From contig NC_052395.1 of the NCBI RefSeq assembly GCF_009389715.1, forward strand, positions 3,844,001-3,908,000: a stretch of DNA of 64,000 nucleotides, given 5' to 3'. A model generated the notes under the pieces. The model saw only the letters and a program-made list of their open reading frames with translations. It ran no database searches and had not been told where the DNA came from. The DNA comes from Phoenix dactylifera (taxonomy: Eukaryota > Streptophyta > Magnoliopsida > Arecales > Arecaceae). Positions 45,710 to 57,515 of the stretch are shown here, piece after piece. A program made the position numbers and the translations under genes. Every line of letters starts with the position of its first letter. Position 1 is the first letter of the stretch.

Positions 45710-48700
45710 TCATTTGCCCAAGAGTCTTGCTCTCAGCTCCTCTGCCACTGCATCAATGAACTCCTCAGTGTTCAGCCAGTGGTCTCTAGTCACCCTGCAT
45801 GAGATGAAAAGGTTTGCACAACATTATTTAATTTACATGGTTTAAAACAAAAGAAAGGTAACATTGTAGAAACAGCAGAGGTGACATAAGTCGGAAGGTA
45901 CTTGGGTCCGTGATTGAGGATTGCAAGATCTTTGGTCATCTTTCCAGACTCCACAGTTCCAACACAAGCAGCTTCCAGTTTCTCAGTAAAATCAAGTAGT
46001 CTAGCATTTTCATCTAGCTTTGCTCTGTTGAAAAACCAAAAATATTGTGAAATTCAGAATTTTCATTAAATTGATGTAAGCTGAAACCTAGGCAAGCATA
46101 GTGCTCCTGAAATGGAATATGGTTACTTAATTGGCTGACTGTTACAAATCATAAAGATACAGATCGAGTTTCTCTAGTACAGAGAAAAAAAAATGAAGAC
46201 CTTACAGATTCTTGAACTTAAGTATATATTAACTATATGGAATATGAAAAGATACATAAAAGCAATCTTTCAAGTTTGTGCTTGCAGTTATGACCACAAC
46301 CGTAATTCAAAAGGAAGCCAAAGGTACCTGTGTGCAAGCCCTCGTGACCAAGCAAAGATTGAAGCAATGCTATTTGTACTGGTTTCACCTCCCTTTTGGT
46401 GAACCCTATAATGACGGGTTACAGTGCCATGCGCAGCTTCAGCTTCAATAGTTTTTCCATCGGGGCACACCTAGAAGAAAGAAAAATTTCAATCATACTC
46501 TAGATTAGCATCACTTATAGCACCAGCACTTCAGACAAAAAACAAGTCCCCAGCATGAAGTGTCAGCATAACCACCACGAACTAGACAGGGTTAAAGATA
46601 GAAAATTGTCAAAAGCAATGGAAAGTTTGACATTTACAGGTTCACTGTGTTTCATATAACTAATCACCACTTCTAAGGAGTATAGTTGAATTAGATGATC
46701 ATTCAGTTCACAGGAAGACCAATCCCATAAGATATGCTCTAGCCCCTTACAAAACTCACCCTCCATAAAAACAAAGCCATGAAAACCAGTACATATTGAA
46801 ATTGCTTCTTTTCTTGCACATACTGAAATATCTTCTTTGATCAAATACACATTAGATCTGAACAGCATAGGCTATACAGCAGTAATATCTAAGTAGAAAA
46901 GTGATGAGAGGAAGAGGGGGGGCAGAAAGGCCAAATAAAAAGGATAAATGGATGAAGAATCATTCACAACAAGAGAAGATGATGGATAAAATAAGCCACA
47001 AGCTCAAGCTATCTCATATATCATATAATTTAGTAATCATAATCTGCCCTTCACCATCTACTACATGGTCTATTTATACTAGTCTAAGCATTAATTATGC
47101 TCCAACTTACTAAGCACCCATTACAATTCCTAAACCCAAAATAAATGCAAACACAACTAGAAACACAACTTACTAAGCACCCATTACAATTCCCAAACCC
47201 AAAATAAATGTAAACACAACATCAGAAAAAAGACTTAAATAGTCCAGACAAAAAATAACAAAAACACGCGATAGGGAAGTTCCTACCATAAAAAATATAG
47301 GTAATTAATTCCCCACCCTCCGAAAGACCCTCGTATAACAAAAAGTCTCCGTTGACCATAACTAAAATTTTCGGTCCAACAACTTTACTAAGTTTAATTT
47401 CCGGTCTTTGAGAGCATTTTATTTTGAAAGAAAATGCCGAAAATGCCCCCACCCCTACGATGGGGAGGTGCTGATCCCCCATTCCCACCAAAGAAGAGGA
47501 AGAAAAAAGGGGTCGGCCGCAACGGCCAGGCCGCAGCCGCCACGGCTGCTGCTAGATAGTTGCGGTCGCCACCAGCCACGGCCCAGCCCCCTCCCGGGCA
47601 CTCCGATGAGGGAAGCTCTCCCTTGAATCGCAGGTGAAGGAAAGAGGAAATGGGAAGAAAAGAAGAGAAGGCTGGGCCGCTTCCACCACCAGCCATGGCC
47701 TGGGTCCCTCCCGGGCCCTCTCCCGCGGCCGCCGGCTAACATCGCGGGAGAAGAAAGGTGGGGAAGCGCAGCTGCTGCAGGCGCCGCCAGCCATGGCCTG
47801 GGTCCCTCCCGAGCCCTCTCCCGCGGCCGCCGGCTAACATCGCGGGAGAAGAAAGGTGGGGAAACGCAGCTGCTGCAGGCGCCGCCAGCCACAGCCCGAC
47901 CCTCTTCCGGCGCCGCCGGCCACGACCCGACCCTCTTCCGGTGCCGCCAGCCTCGCGGGAGAAGAATGAAGAAGAAAGGAGAAAGAAGGGAAGAAGAGAA
48001 GAAAAAAGAAAAGAAAAAGAAAAGAAAAGAAAAAGAAGAAAAGAAAAGAAAAAGGAAGAAAAGAAAAAAAAAGAAAAGAATAAATAAATAAACAAATAAA
48101 TGCATAAATATATATATATGAACGAATAAATAAATAAATAAATGCATAAATAAATATATTTCAATGAAATAAAATAACAAATTACCAAATAAATTAAAAA
48201 AATAATGAGTGAGTGGCAAATAATTTGATCTTTATGATATTGATAGGTACAGTAGATTTGTCACCATTTTAATTAGTTAAGTAAGCTTGGGACTCAGTTC
48301 ATAAAGTCGCAAACACAGTTAACTCACCATTGCAATTAGGTTAGTAAGCTTGGTACACAGGTAATACAGAATGGCAAATATTTAAGTAAGCTTGACACAC
48401 AGTTTATCAATGTTGAACACTTAATCTAGCCTGGTATACAATTAAGTCTTCTCGACACACAGTAAGCTTGGAACACACTTAATCTAGCATAGCACAAAAT
48501 CTTGAAACACACTTAATTTAGCCCGAAACACATTTAAATCTACTCTGCACATAGTTAAGTTTTCTCTGTAATTAGGTTAGTAAGCTTGGTACACAAGTAA
48601 TATAGCATAGCACATATTTAAGTAAGCTTGGCACGCAGTTAATCAATGTTTGAACACTTAATCTAGCTTGGCAGACAGTTAAGCTTAGAACATACTTAAT

Positions 48701-49690
48701 CTAGCATGGCACAAAGTTAAGAAATCTTGGAACACTTAATTTAGCCCAAAATACACTTAAATCTTCTCTGCACACAGTTAAATCGTCTTTGCACACAATT
48801 AAGTCTTCTCTACACAGTTAAATTTTCTCTGCACACAGTTAAGTTAAAAATTAACTGCTCCAAAAAGAGTTAATTGATTTCAAACTTTTGCAACGTTGAG
48901 CCATCTTAACTTAACTGTGTGCAGAGAAGATTTAACTGTGTTTCGAGATGATTTAAATGTATGCCAGGCTAGATTAAGTGTGTTTCAAGCTTAGAAGATT
49001 TAACTGTGTGCTAGGCCAGATTGAGTGTTCAAACATTGATTAACTGCGTAACAAGCTTACTTAAATGTGTGCCATGTTATATTACCCGTGTACCAAACTT
49101 ACTAACCTAATTGCAATGGTGAGTTAACCGTGTTCGAGACTATATGACTGAATTCCAAGCTTACTTAACTAATTGCAATGGTGACAAATCTACTGTACCT
49201 ATCAATATCATAAAGATCAAATTATTTGCCACTCACTCATTATTTTTCTTTTTGTTTATTTATTTATTTATTTATTTATTCATTATTTTATTTTATTGAA
49301 ATATATTTATTTATTATCTTATTTATTCATTTATTCATTCATTCATATATATGTATATATTTATGCATTTATTCTTTTATTTATATATTTCTTTTTTTCT
49401 TTTTTTTCTTCTTTTTTTCTTTTCTTCTTTCTTCTTTCTTCCGCGAGGCCGGTGGCGCCAAAAGGGGGTCGGGCCATGGCGGCCGCAGGAGGGGGCCTAG
49501 CCGCGATCAGCGGCAGCCGCGACAGCTTTATTTATTTATTCATTCATTTATTCATTATTTTATTTCATTACAATATATTTATTTATTATCTTATTTATTT
49601 ATTTATTTATTTATTCGTTCATTCATATATATATTTATTTATGCATTTATTTATTTATTTATCTTTTCTTTTCTTCTTTTTCTTTCCTTG

Positions 49691-49721
<31 letters not shown>

Positions 49722-52700
49722 TCTTTTTCTTCTCTTCTTCCCTTCTTCTTTCTTCTCCTCCCGCGAGGCCGGCGGCGCCGGAAGGGGGCCGGGCCGTGGC
49801 AGCCGCAGGAGGGAGCCACAGAAGGGGACCGGGCCACAGCCGGCGGCGGCCGTAGTTAGCCAACAGCAAAGTCTTCCCCTCTCGCAAGGCCGGAGATGCC
49901 GGAAAGGGGTCGGGCTGCGGTGGACGCGGGAGGGGGCCGGGTCGTGGCCGGCGGCGACTGCAGGACGCAAGAGGGCACCCCTTTCTTCTTCCTCTTCTTC
50001 GGCACCTCCCCACCGTGAGGGCGGATGCATTCCCGGCAGCGCAGAAGCAGGCGGGGCCGAGGCCGACGGTGGCCGCAGCATGGCCTCCCTTCTTCTCCCT
50101 TTTTCTCCTTTCTTCTCCTCCTGCGAGGCCGGCGGCGCTGGAAGGAGGCCGGGTTGTGGCGACCACGGGAGGGGGCCGGCCCGTGGCCGGCGGCCGAGGT
50201 GCCTGATGACGCACCCCTCGGCCTTATTGTAGAAGAGGTCGCTATTCGTGGAAGAGAGGAAGAGCGAATTTATGAGGGTATTTTCGTCTCATGATGGAAT
50301 ATCGAAATATAGCCGGACCAGTTCTTAAACAACCACTCAACAGGGATTAAAACTTAGAGTCCGGTCAAAGAATGGACTGGCCATTAGTTTCCCCTAAAAA
50401 TTAACATAGAAAGTTGATTATTATGCATTTATGTACTGAGTTTAGAATGCTTGACTGCATTTCAACCATAAAAGGGCAATATTTTTTCTTCTTTACAACC
50501 CTCTAAAGCCCTTGCCACACTAGGTAAACACAGTTTGCAATACATATTCTAAAACTACCAGGCATGCTACCCCTACCATGTATTAATTTCAACATAACCT
50601 ATGTTTACAGTAATTTAAGGACAAGACAAACATTTCCCACAGAAGCACGCCAAGATTGCTATGAAGATACATACCAGTACTGACGTCATCAGACCAAGAG
50701 ATCCAAAACCTGAAAACACGGAAGAACATCTGATGATGAGCACATACTAATCCTAACTTTGGTTTTCAAATTTTATCAGTAACTAGTTTATGAGAACTAC
50801 TTTTCTTTTCTGCACTAAAACATATCTTTTTAAAACAAAGTGCTTAATATGATGGATGATGATTTACAGAATTTGAACCTTGAGCTAAGAAATCACTCTG
50901 TACATCTCCATCATAATTCTTGCAAGCCCATACATAACCACCTTCACTCTTAAGTGCATACGCAACCATGTCATCAATGAGGCGATGTTCGTACCTGTTA
51001 AATATCATAATAGCATGAGATACAAACTACAAAGATTTATACAGTCAAAAAAAAAATCAAATTACAAAGATTTGAATGTGCTGATGATGCTAAACATTTG
51101 GAGACAGCTCACCAGATTCCTGCAGCTTCATACTTGGATTTCCATTCAGCTTCATACACCTCCTGGAAAATGTCCTTAAACCTGCAGAATGGAATTAATT
51201 ATGCAACAAAAACAGTAAGCCCAAATAATTTCTGCACATTTAGGAGGTGAAACATCTATAAGGCCAAAATTGAGACGTTAGTTTGATAAATGTGTAAGAG
51301 ATGCTCACTATAGTGCATACCTTCCATCGTATTTTTTCAGAATAGTATTTTTGGTGCTAAGATAAAGTGGCCACTTCTTCTGGTAAGCAGTAGCCATTGA
51401 AGCTTCAGCAAAAGCACGAATTGACTGTACAGAACATGTGACAAAGAACAATATTAGCAGGGAAAAGATGCTATTCAGTTAAGAGAACATCATCAATGGA
51501 ATAAAAAAGGTTACATGTTCACCTCATCTGTATTATACATGGATAATGCAACTCCTCCAGCACCAGTGAAGTTGTATACCTCTAGTTCAACATCCTCTTC
51601 TTTTCCCTCTGGAAGAGAACAAATAGGGTAAAAGGGTTACGGAAACTAATAGAGGGAAGTAAAAGAAGAAAACTCAAAGTGTCATGAAAATAACACAATA
51701 AATTCGTGAACCATGATTGTTCGTACCAAATACTAATTTGAGCTTGCCAGGCCCTTTGATAACCGCATCAGTTGCTCGGTACTGATCACCAAATGCATGC
51801 CTTCCGATGCATATGGGCTTTGTCCATCCTGAGAACAATAAAAGAGGGTTAGGCGGACATATATGGCATAGTTACACAAGCCCAAGACGGGACATCATTT
51901 TTACAATACCTGGAATCAGTCGTGGAATGTTTTTACAGATAATCGGCTCTCTAAACACCGTACCTGCAACCAAAACAAGTGTTAAGACAAATATGAGCTA
52001 CCCCAGTCACTGTTGACATTTAAGATGCAAATGTGGAATATTGACTAACCATTTAGGATGTTCCTGATTGTCCCATTTGGGCTCTTCCACATGGATTTTA
52101 GGTTAAACTCCTTGACCCGAGCTTCATCTGTCATGTTTTTAAAATTTTTTGCCAACAAACAAATTTAGATGTAATCATCAATAATAACATGCATAATTAT
52201 GTCATTGCTTCTGCATGTAGCAAGATGTTACGGAGGTGAATTTTACCAGGAGTAATTGTTGCGCATTTGATTGCTACATTATATCTGCAATCGAATAACA
52301 CAAATTTGAGTTCAATGTGAAGACATAAAAACTATGGAAAGATAGATATAGTCATGGGAATATATATTGCTGCAAGCATTATCAGGAAACCATCCTCAGC
52401 AACTCTATTTAAATCAGGGGACATGAAGTGAGGGGAAAAACTCTAAAACATCCATAATATTATTGTAGTTCGTGAGGAAAGCAATGAAATTGAATTTCAA
52501 GCAAGCCGAAGTTTCCAATTTTAAGCAAAAAGCTGGAACAAATCAAAGCCACAACCACTACCATCAATAAGACAGAAAATAAAAAAGAGATGGCATCCAT
52601 GGATGGAGGAAGGCATTTCAATCTTATGACAATATGCACTGGTTCAAAAAGCGGAGAAGAGAAAAATTATTTCAGTGGTAGATGAAAGAACTGCAAATGA

Positions 52701-54546
52701 CGTCTCCTAACTTGAAAGGAGTATGCTTACTTGAGAGTAGCTTCTGCACTTTCTACTGTAACTTTATCATCAGTTGCATCACGATTAGGTAGGCCTAAGT
52801 CGAAGTACTTTATATCCAAGTCCAAGAATGGAAAAATTAACTGCAAGATCCATCAAAGGATCAGTTTCAGTAAAAATTAATATTTAAAAATTGTTATAAC
52901 AAAAAAAAAAAATAATTACAGCATAATATTCAAGGAAAAACAAATAGAAAAAAGGTACAGAATACCAAATGGATTTAAACAATTGAAAATTTCCTCAATC
53001 ACCTTCTCTTTGATTGATTTCCAAAAGACTCGAGTCATTTCATCCCCTGTACCACAGAATAATAAACAGTGATGTCAGACTTCACTTAATACATGGATAA
53101 CACAAGCACATCAATAACTGGACAGCTAACAAATGCATCATTTATAGTATCTTCTATTCTTCTGGGCCTTTTTTTTTTGCTGATCAGCAGAAGCTGCTTT
53201 TCGGGGTGAAGGGCGATAAATGTTTCTTTCTTAGAAGGCATGTGATTGATGTTCATAGCATATTTGCAGTTAGTTTAGTTGCCAGATCATACATCATATT
53301 TTGTTCATTTCTTTCTTTTTGTTCTCCCTTTCTTGTTTCTTACCTTTTTTTATTATTCTTCTTTCTTACCCTTCTTGCTTCCTTCCTTTCTTTCCTTTTG
53401 TTCCCCTCCCTTCATTTCTTTTTTTTCCTTTTCTTATTCTTTCTTTCCTTTCTTTTTTTTTTCATCTTTCTTCTTCTTTCCCCATATAGATGGGTTTCAG
53501 AGACCTACCACATCCAAGTTCCCATTTTCTCATATGAATGGGACTGGATTGCTGAGACACCCCATCCCACCGGGATTTAAAACCATGGTCCAAACTACTT
53601 TTAGAATTATGATCAAAGTTTCACGAACATGGCGGTGAACACACTGCAGATCATCTTCCCAAAATCTATTCATCTCTTCTATCAAAGTTACATTATGAAT
53701 TTAACCTCGATATCAAAGCAACAAATGTTGAAAAGCATAACAGCATGCCAAACAAAATTCCCAACTTAATTTACCTATGCTGTCGCTTGCTTCCCTAAAA
53801 TCTAATTGTTGCTTCCTAATATATACTCCAGATCCATTTCCCGGACTAAAATCTATTACCGATCCAGCATCCTAAACCCTAAACCCCATATAGTCAATGG
53901 AAACGCAACTGAACACTAGTTGTGACAACCATAACCATATAAATCTAACTTCGGAAATCAACTAATCACCAAAAAAAAACAACCATTTGGGATCCCTCAA
54001 CATCAGATCAACCTCCTCAAATTTTTAAGATGTCCACTGAAAACTCATTCCCAACAGCGCGAAAAGCTTTCAATCAATACGTTTCGAGACAGACAGCTAA
54101 AAAGTAAAAAAAAAACAGAGATCGCGTCTGATTAGATTCAGCAAAAATCACTATAAAGAAGCACCGAGATCGTTTAAAAACCATAGAATCAGACATCTAA
54201 CATAAATGAATAGATAAACGATCATAAGAAAATAAACTAAACAAACTATTATCTATCATTCATAAATAATAACAATAAAGTCAAACAAACACCAACAATC
54301 TGGAAATACAAGAGAGCACGGATCCGATGACGGGTGATGCTGGAAACCGTGCATCAGGAAGTCTAAACGTGAATCGGATCTAAAAAAGAACGAGGAAACA
54401 AAAGCAATAACTAAAGAGGAAAAAAAAAAAAGTGAAGGAGTTAAATATACGGAACGGCTGAGATGGGAGATGGAGGTGGAACAGAAGGGTTGCTCACCGT
54501 CCATTTCCACAACGGGGTTGGCGACCTTGATCTTATCGAACGCCAT
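45710..54546 (-). CDS. ICDH: NADP-dependent isocitrate dehydrogenase, cytosolic type, 15 exons
   Basis: Exons in coding order are 54546-54498, 53046-53003, 52840-52731, 52284-52247, 52127-52050, 51963-51910, 51828-51727, 51608-51523, 51424-51321, 51181-51113, 50994-50879, 50709-50675, 46470-46328, 46024-45902 and 45794-45710. All are GT-AG and in phase and sum to 1236 nt, 411 residues. The enzyme converts isocitrate and NADP to 2-oxoglutarate, CO2 and NADPH. Visible features are the family signature [21 protein letters not shown] (271-291), an isocitrate-binding arginine in [10 protein letters not shown] (Arg134, Tyr141), Lys212 in LSTKNTI, and metal ligands Asp252, Asp275 and Asp279. The protein starts [11 protein letters not shown] with no transit peptide and ends ARLLGK without a peroxisomal signal, so it is predicted cytosolic. 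Intron 12 (4.2 kb) holds a large foldback element. Confidence 0.96.
47100..47222. repeat. Tandem duplication of 63 bp in ICDH intron 12
   Basis: AACTTACTAAGCACCCATTA starts at 47104 and again at 47167, and both units end with AACACAAC. The two differ at a few positions. It directly precedes the foldback element. Confidence 0.85.
47260..50395. mobile_element. Foldback element of about 3 kb in ICDH intron 12
   Basis: The sequence is arranged as a long imperfect inverted repeat. From outside in, each arm has a moderately diverged end (left TTGACCATAACTAAAATTTT; right, inverted, TTGACCGGACTCTAAGTTTT), a GC-rich part with GCCGCCGGC-type runs and a CTCGCGGGAG motif, a purine/pyrimidine tract, an ATAAATAAAT tract and a ~340-bp AT-rich arm. 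That inner arm is nearly identical between 48196-48540 and the reverse complement of 48908-49244. The left arm also holds a direct second copy (about 48565-48850). No transposase is visible. It is probably a non-autonomous foldback transposon. The outer limits are estimates. Confidence 0.7.
47693..47890. repeat. 98-bp GC-rich tandem repeat in the left foldback arm
   Basis: CCATGGCCTGGGTCCCTCCC begins at 47693 and again at 47791. Both units contain CCGCGGCCGCCGGCTAACAT and differ at very few positions. On the right arm a longer unit (about 290 bp, containing GCGAGGCCGG and the ATTT tract) is repeated at about 49390-49530 and 49680-49810. Confidence 0.85.
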
Positions 54547-54800
54547 TTTCCTGGAGGTGGGGAACCTGGTGGTGCAGCGAGGAAGAGAAGCGGAGATCGG
54601 AGAAGGAGAGGAGGAAGAAACGCGAAAGGAGAACCAAATTTATGGTCACGGAAAAGGGCTGAGAGGGAATATTACTTGGAAAACTATGGGCGTCACAGAG
54701 GCTGAGACACAGGCAACCGACACGTGTCGGTTTCTCAATTTCCGGCTAGGTAGTTTTTCTAAATGGCCCCAGTTGTTGCTTAATCTACAGTCAATGTGTC
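54547..54800 (-). promoter_or_regulatory. 5' leader and proximal promoter of the ICDH gene
   Basis: Read on the minus strand, upstream of the start codon, there is a CT-rich leader (the plus strand shows GAGGAAGAGAAG and GGAGAAGGAGAGGAGG) and a perfect G-box in GACACGTGTCGG, CACGTG at 54721-54726, about 175 bp from the ATG. No convincing TATA box was seen. Confidence 0.5.
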
Positions 54801-56924
54801 TTCTCGGCGTTTTTCCCTTTTTCTTTCTTCTTCTTTTTCTTTTTTTTTTTCTGTTATGGAACTGGGCTGACTGCCCGCTTTGGGTCTTGGTTACAAATGA
54901 TGGGCCCAAAATATGGACTTAGGATATTCCGAAACGGGATGGATAAATTGGTGCAATTAGACATGGATAAATTTAATATTATGAGAGAACAAAAGATTTT
55001 TTTGAACCTAAGACATGGATGAATAGCTTGGAACCAATCAAGCCACACATTACCCTGCCAAATGTTTAAAAGCCAAAAAAAAAAAAAATTCCAAAAGATT
55101 ATGAAGTATCTACATGCCTGCGTAAAAGTAGGGTTAACATATACGTCAAAATAAGAAGAATGTTGCATGACACTAAACAGCCATGCAAAAAGGTTTTCCT
55201 CCGCCACTTGATGCAAAGATTGTACAGTCCATGGTGTTGATGATTAGTCAATCAAATCAAACAAGTGTTACATGAAGATATTAATAATTATAATTTTATT
55301 TGTGGTAAATAGGAATTGTTTTCTTGGGCACGCATTTTATAGTTTTGATGCTCGATTTATGCACACCTTTGCCATGGATGAAAGATTTAGGTTCCACATA
55401 AGACAGCAGAGATAAGTAAATTCATTGAGTGCAAATGGATCTTATCTTATGCATCCATATTCATTTCTATATTCAAATCTATCCAAACATGGATACAAAC
55501 TGATATATGCAATCATGATTATGCCTATCAAAGAAAAGCATATATATTATTATCAAACAAACAAAAGCATATACACGACCTACAAAAAAAGAAAAGCATA
55601 TATGTATACTAATGTCCAATCTGTATCAGAATATTCAATTCTATCTATATTTCTGTTTAGTTTTATATAAATTTCATAAACTCTAATGGAAAATAAATGA
55701 AAATATCAGTTTATTTTTTATTTGATCTTTTGATATAGTGACATTTTTTATTTGGTTGATTGCAACCTTGAGAATGAGTTTTTTAATCCAAAACTTAATA
55801 TAATTATTAGGATCCACAAAAAATGTCAGATGATCAAGTGGATGCAATTATAGTTTTATTATTTTTCTATGTTAGATTTTTGTTTATTTTTGAACAGTAA
55901 TAGAAAAAATGGGGATGTTTATGTACTTAGAAATAATTAAAAGTTTATAAAATGAAAAATGCGTACCTACAGCACTAATTGATTTATATTTGTATTAATA
56001 GTTCTATCTATTGGTATCCATTTCGTATTGAAGTTTCCTGAAAATAAATATGGGTGAAAAAATTAGCACTCAATTAATAACCATTTTTGCATTCTATTTA
56101 CCGGACAAAAACAAATATCGTTATGAATTAAACTAATATCCTATCCATTTTCAGCCTTTTTCTTGGGTATCTTTGATGGGCATGCCTATAAAAACCATTG
56201 TGCATAACATTTTAGGTAGCTTGCCAAGATTTTGTGAGGTCAGAAAAACCTTTTAGATTTTATCAAACAGAAATAAATCAACTCAGTTGATATAAATTAG
56301 CATCAGACTCCACTGTTCATGTCTTCCACAACTACTAAAATATGAACTCTGGGGGATCTCATCTCTATCCCCCAGCTCCACTCCACCGTAGGACCTGCAA
56401 AGAAGTAGGAATGCTGAGGTTGGCAACTCTGCCCCAAGTTCCAGTTTATAGAAGGTCGTGCCGAGGAATAGTTCATTGTTTTCTCCTTACCTCGTTCTTA
56501 ATGGCAAATCAATTACAGAAAATATACTGAATATTGGTACTATAAGCAAACTCTCAGATCTCTGTCGATCTTATTCAATATAAGATTTGCGAACATTTAA
56601 TCATCAATCATTCCTATTCTGAATAACTTTTAATTTGTGAAAAGTACAAATAAAGAAGTAAATCTAATGTGAATGACACGGAGATCATGCATTAGGTATG
56701 TAAAACACTTGATTATTATCATCTATAGCAAGGTACGGTAATATCACATAGAATCAGATGATATGTAATATATTATATTATATCAGTACCGAATTGATAT
56801 ACAGTACAAAAATAACAACATTTGATATGCTGAATGGGTTTTGCATTGAAATAGCATACTTAATATATAGCTGTCCTGTGCATCTTATCGAAAAGGATTT
56901 TTATATTATTATCTTTCTAAAAAT

Positions 56925-57275
56925 TTAAATATATATGAATACCTTTTTCAAATTTATATTTATTTCTATATCCTTATAAAATACTATTTTTGCACAAATG
57001 CCCCTCATATAACGTTCTTTTAACACCGTTAATAAAAACCATATTTATTTTAATTAAAAATAAAATAAAATTTTGAAATTACTTTTTTGTCCTCTATCAC
57101 GTTTGCCTTATAAAATTTTTTTTCCCACATCTATCCATTAAGCATATTTTAGTTATTTTAATTTGAAACTGTTAATTTTATAATAATGTTAGATGGCGTG
57201 GGTATATATACAAAAATAAAGATAAAAATAAAAAAATAGAATAGTAAAACAAATGTTTTATGAAGGTATACATAT
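56925..57275 (-). repeat. AT-rich dispersed repeat, copy 2
   Basis: Reverse complement aligns with 36090-36450 over about 350 bp. It is followed on its right by a (CTT/CTC)n tract of about 230 bp that the first copy lacks. Confidence 0.65.
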
Positions 57276-57283
57276 AAATATCT

Positions 57284-57515
57284 TCTCCTCCTTCTTTTTC
57301 TCCTCCTTCTTCTTCTTCTCCTCCTCCTTCTCTTCACCTTCTTCTTCTTCTCTTTCTTCTTTTACTTCTCCATCTTCTTCTACTTCCCTGCTCCTACCTC
57401 TTCTTCTTCTTCTTATTCCTCCTCCTCCTCCTCTTATTCCTCCTCCTCCTCCTCCTCTTCTTCTTCTTCTACTTCTTCTTCTTCTACTTCTTCTTCTTCT
57501 CCTCCTCTTTGGAAG
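57284..57515 (+). repeat. (CTT/CTC)n pyrimidine tract
   Basis: About 230 bp almost purely of C and T in triplet arrangement. Its open frame, which reads as poly-Ser/Leu/Pro, is a by-product of the repeat. Long homopurine-homopyrimidine tracts can form triplex DNA. Confidence 0.9.

Noticed and set aside
47455-50214. Long ORFs with poly-Phe/Tyr/Leu or Arg/Pro-rich products in ICDH intron 12
   Set aside because: They come from ATTT and TTC tracts and GC-rich tandem repeats of the foldback element; no protein-like composition.
53206-53638. Phe/Ser-rich ORFs in ICDH intron 1
   Set aside because: Product of a long TTTC/CTTT tract within an intron.
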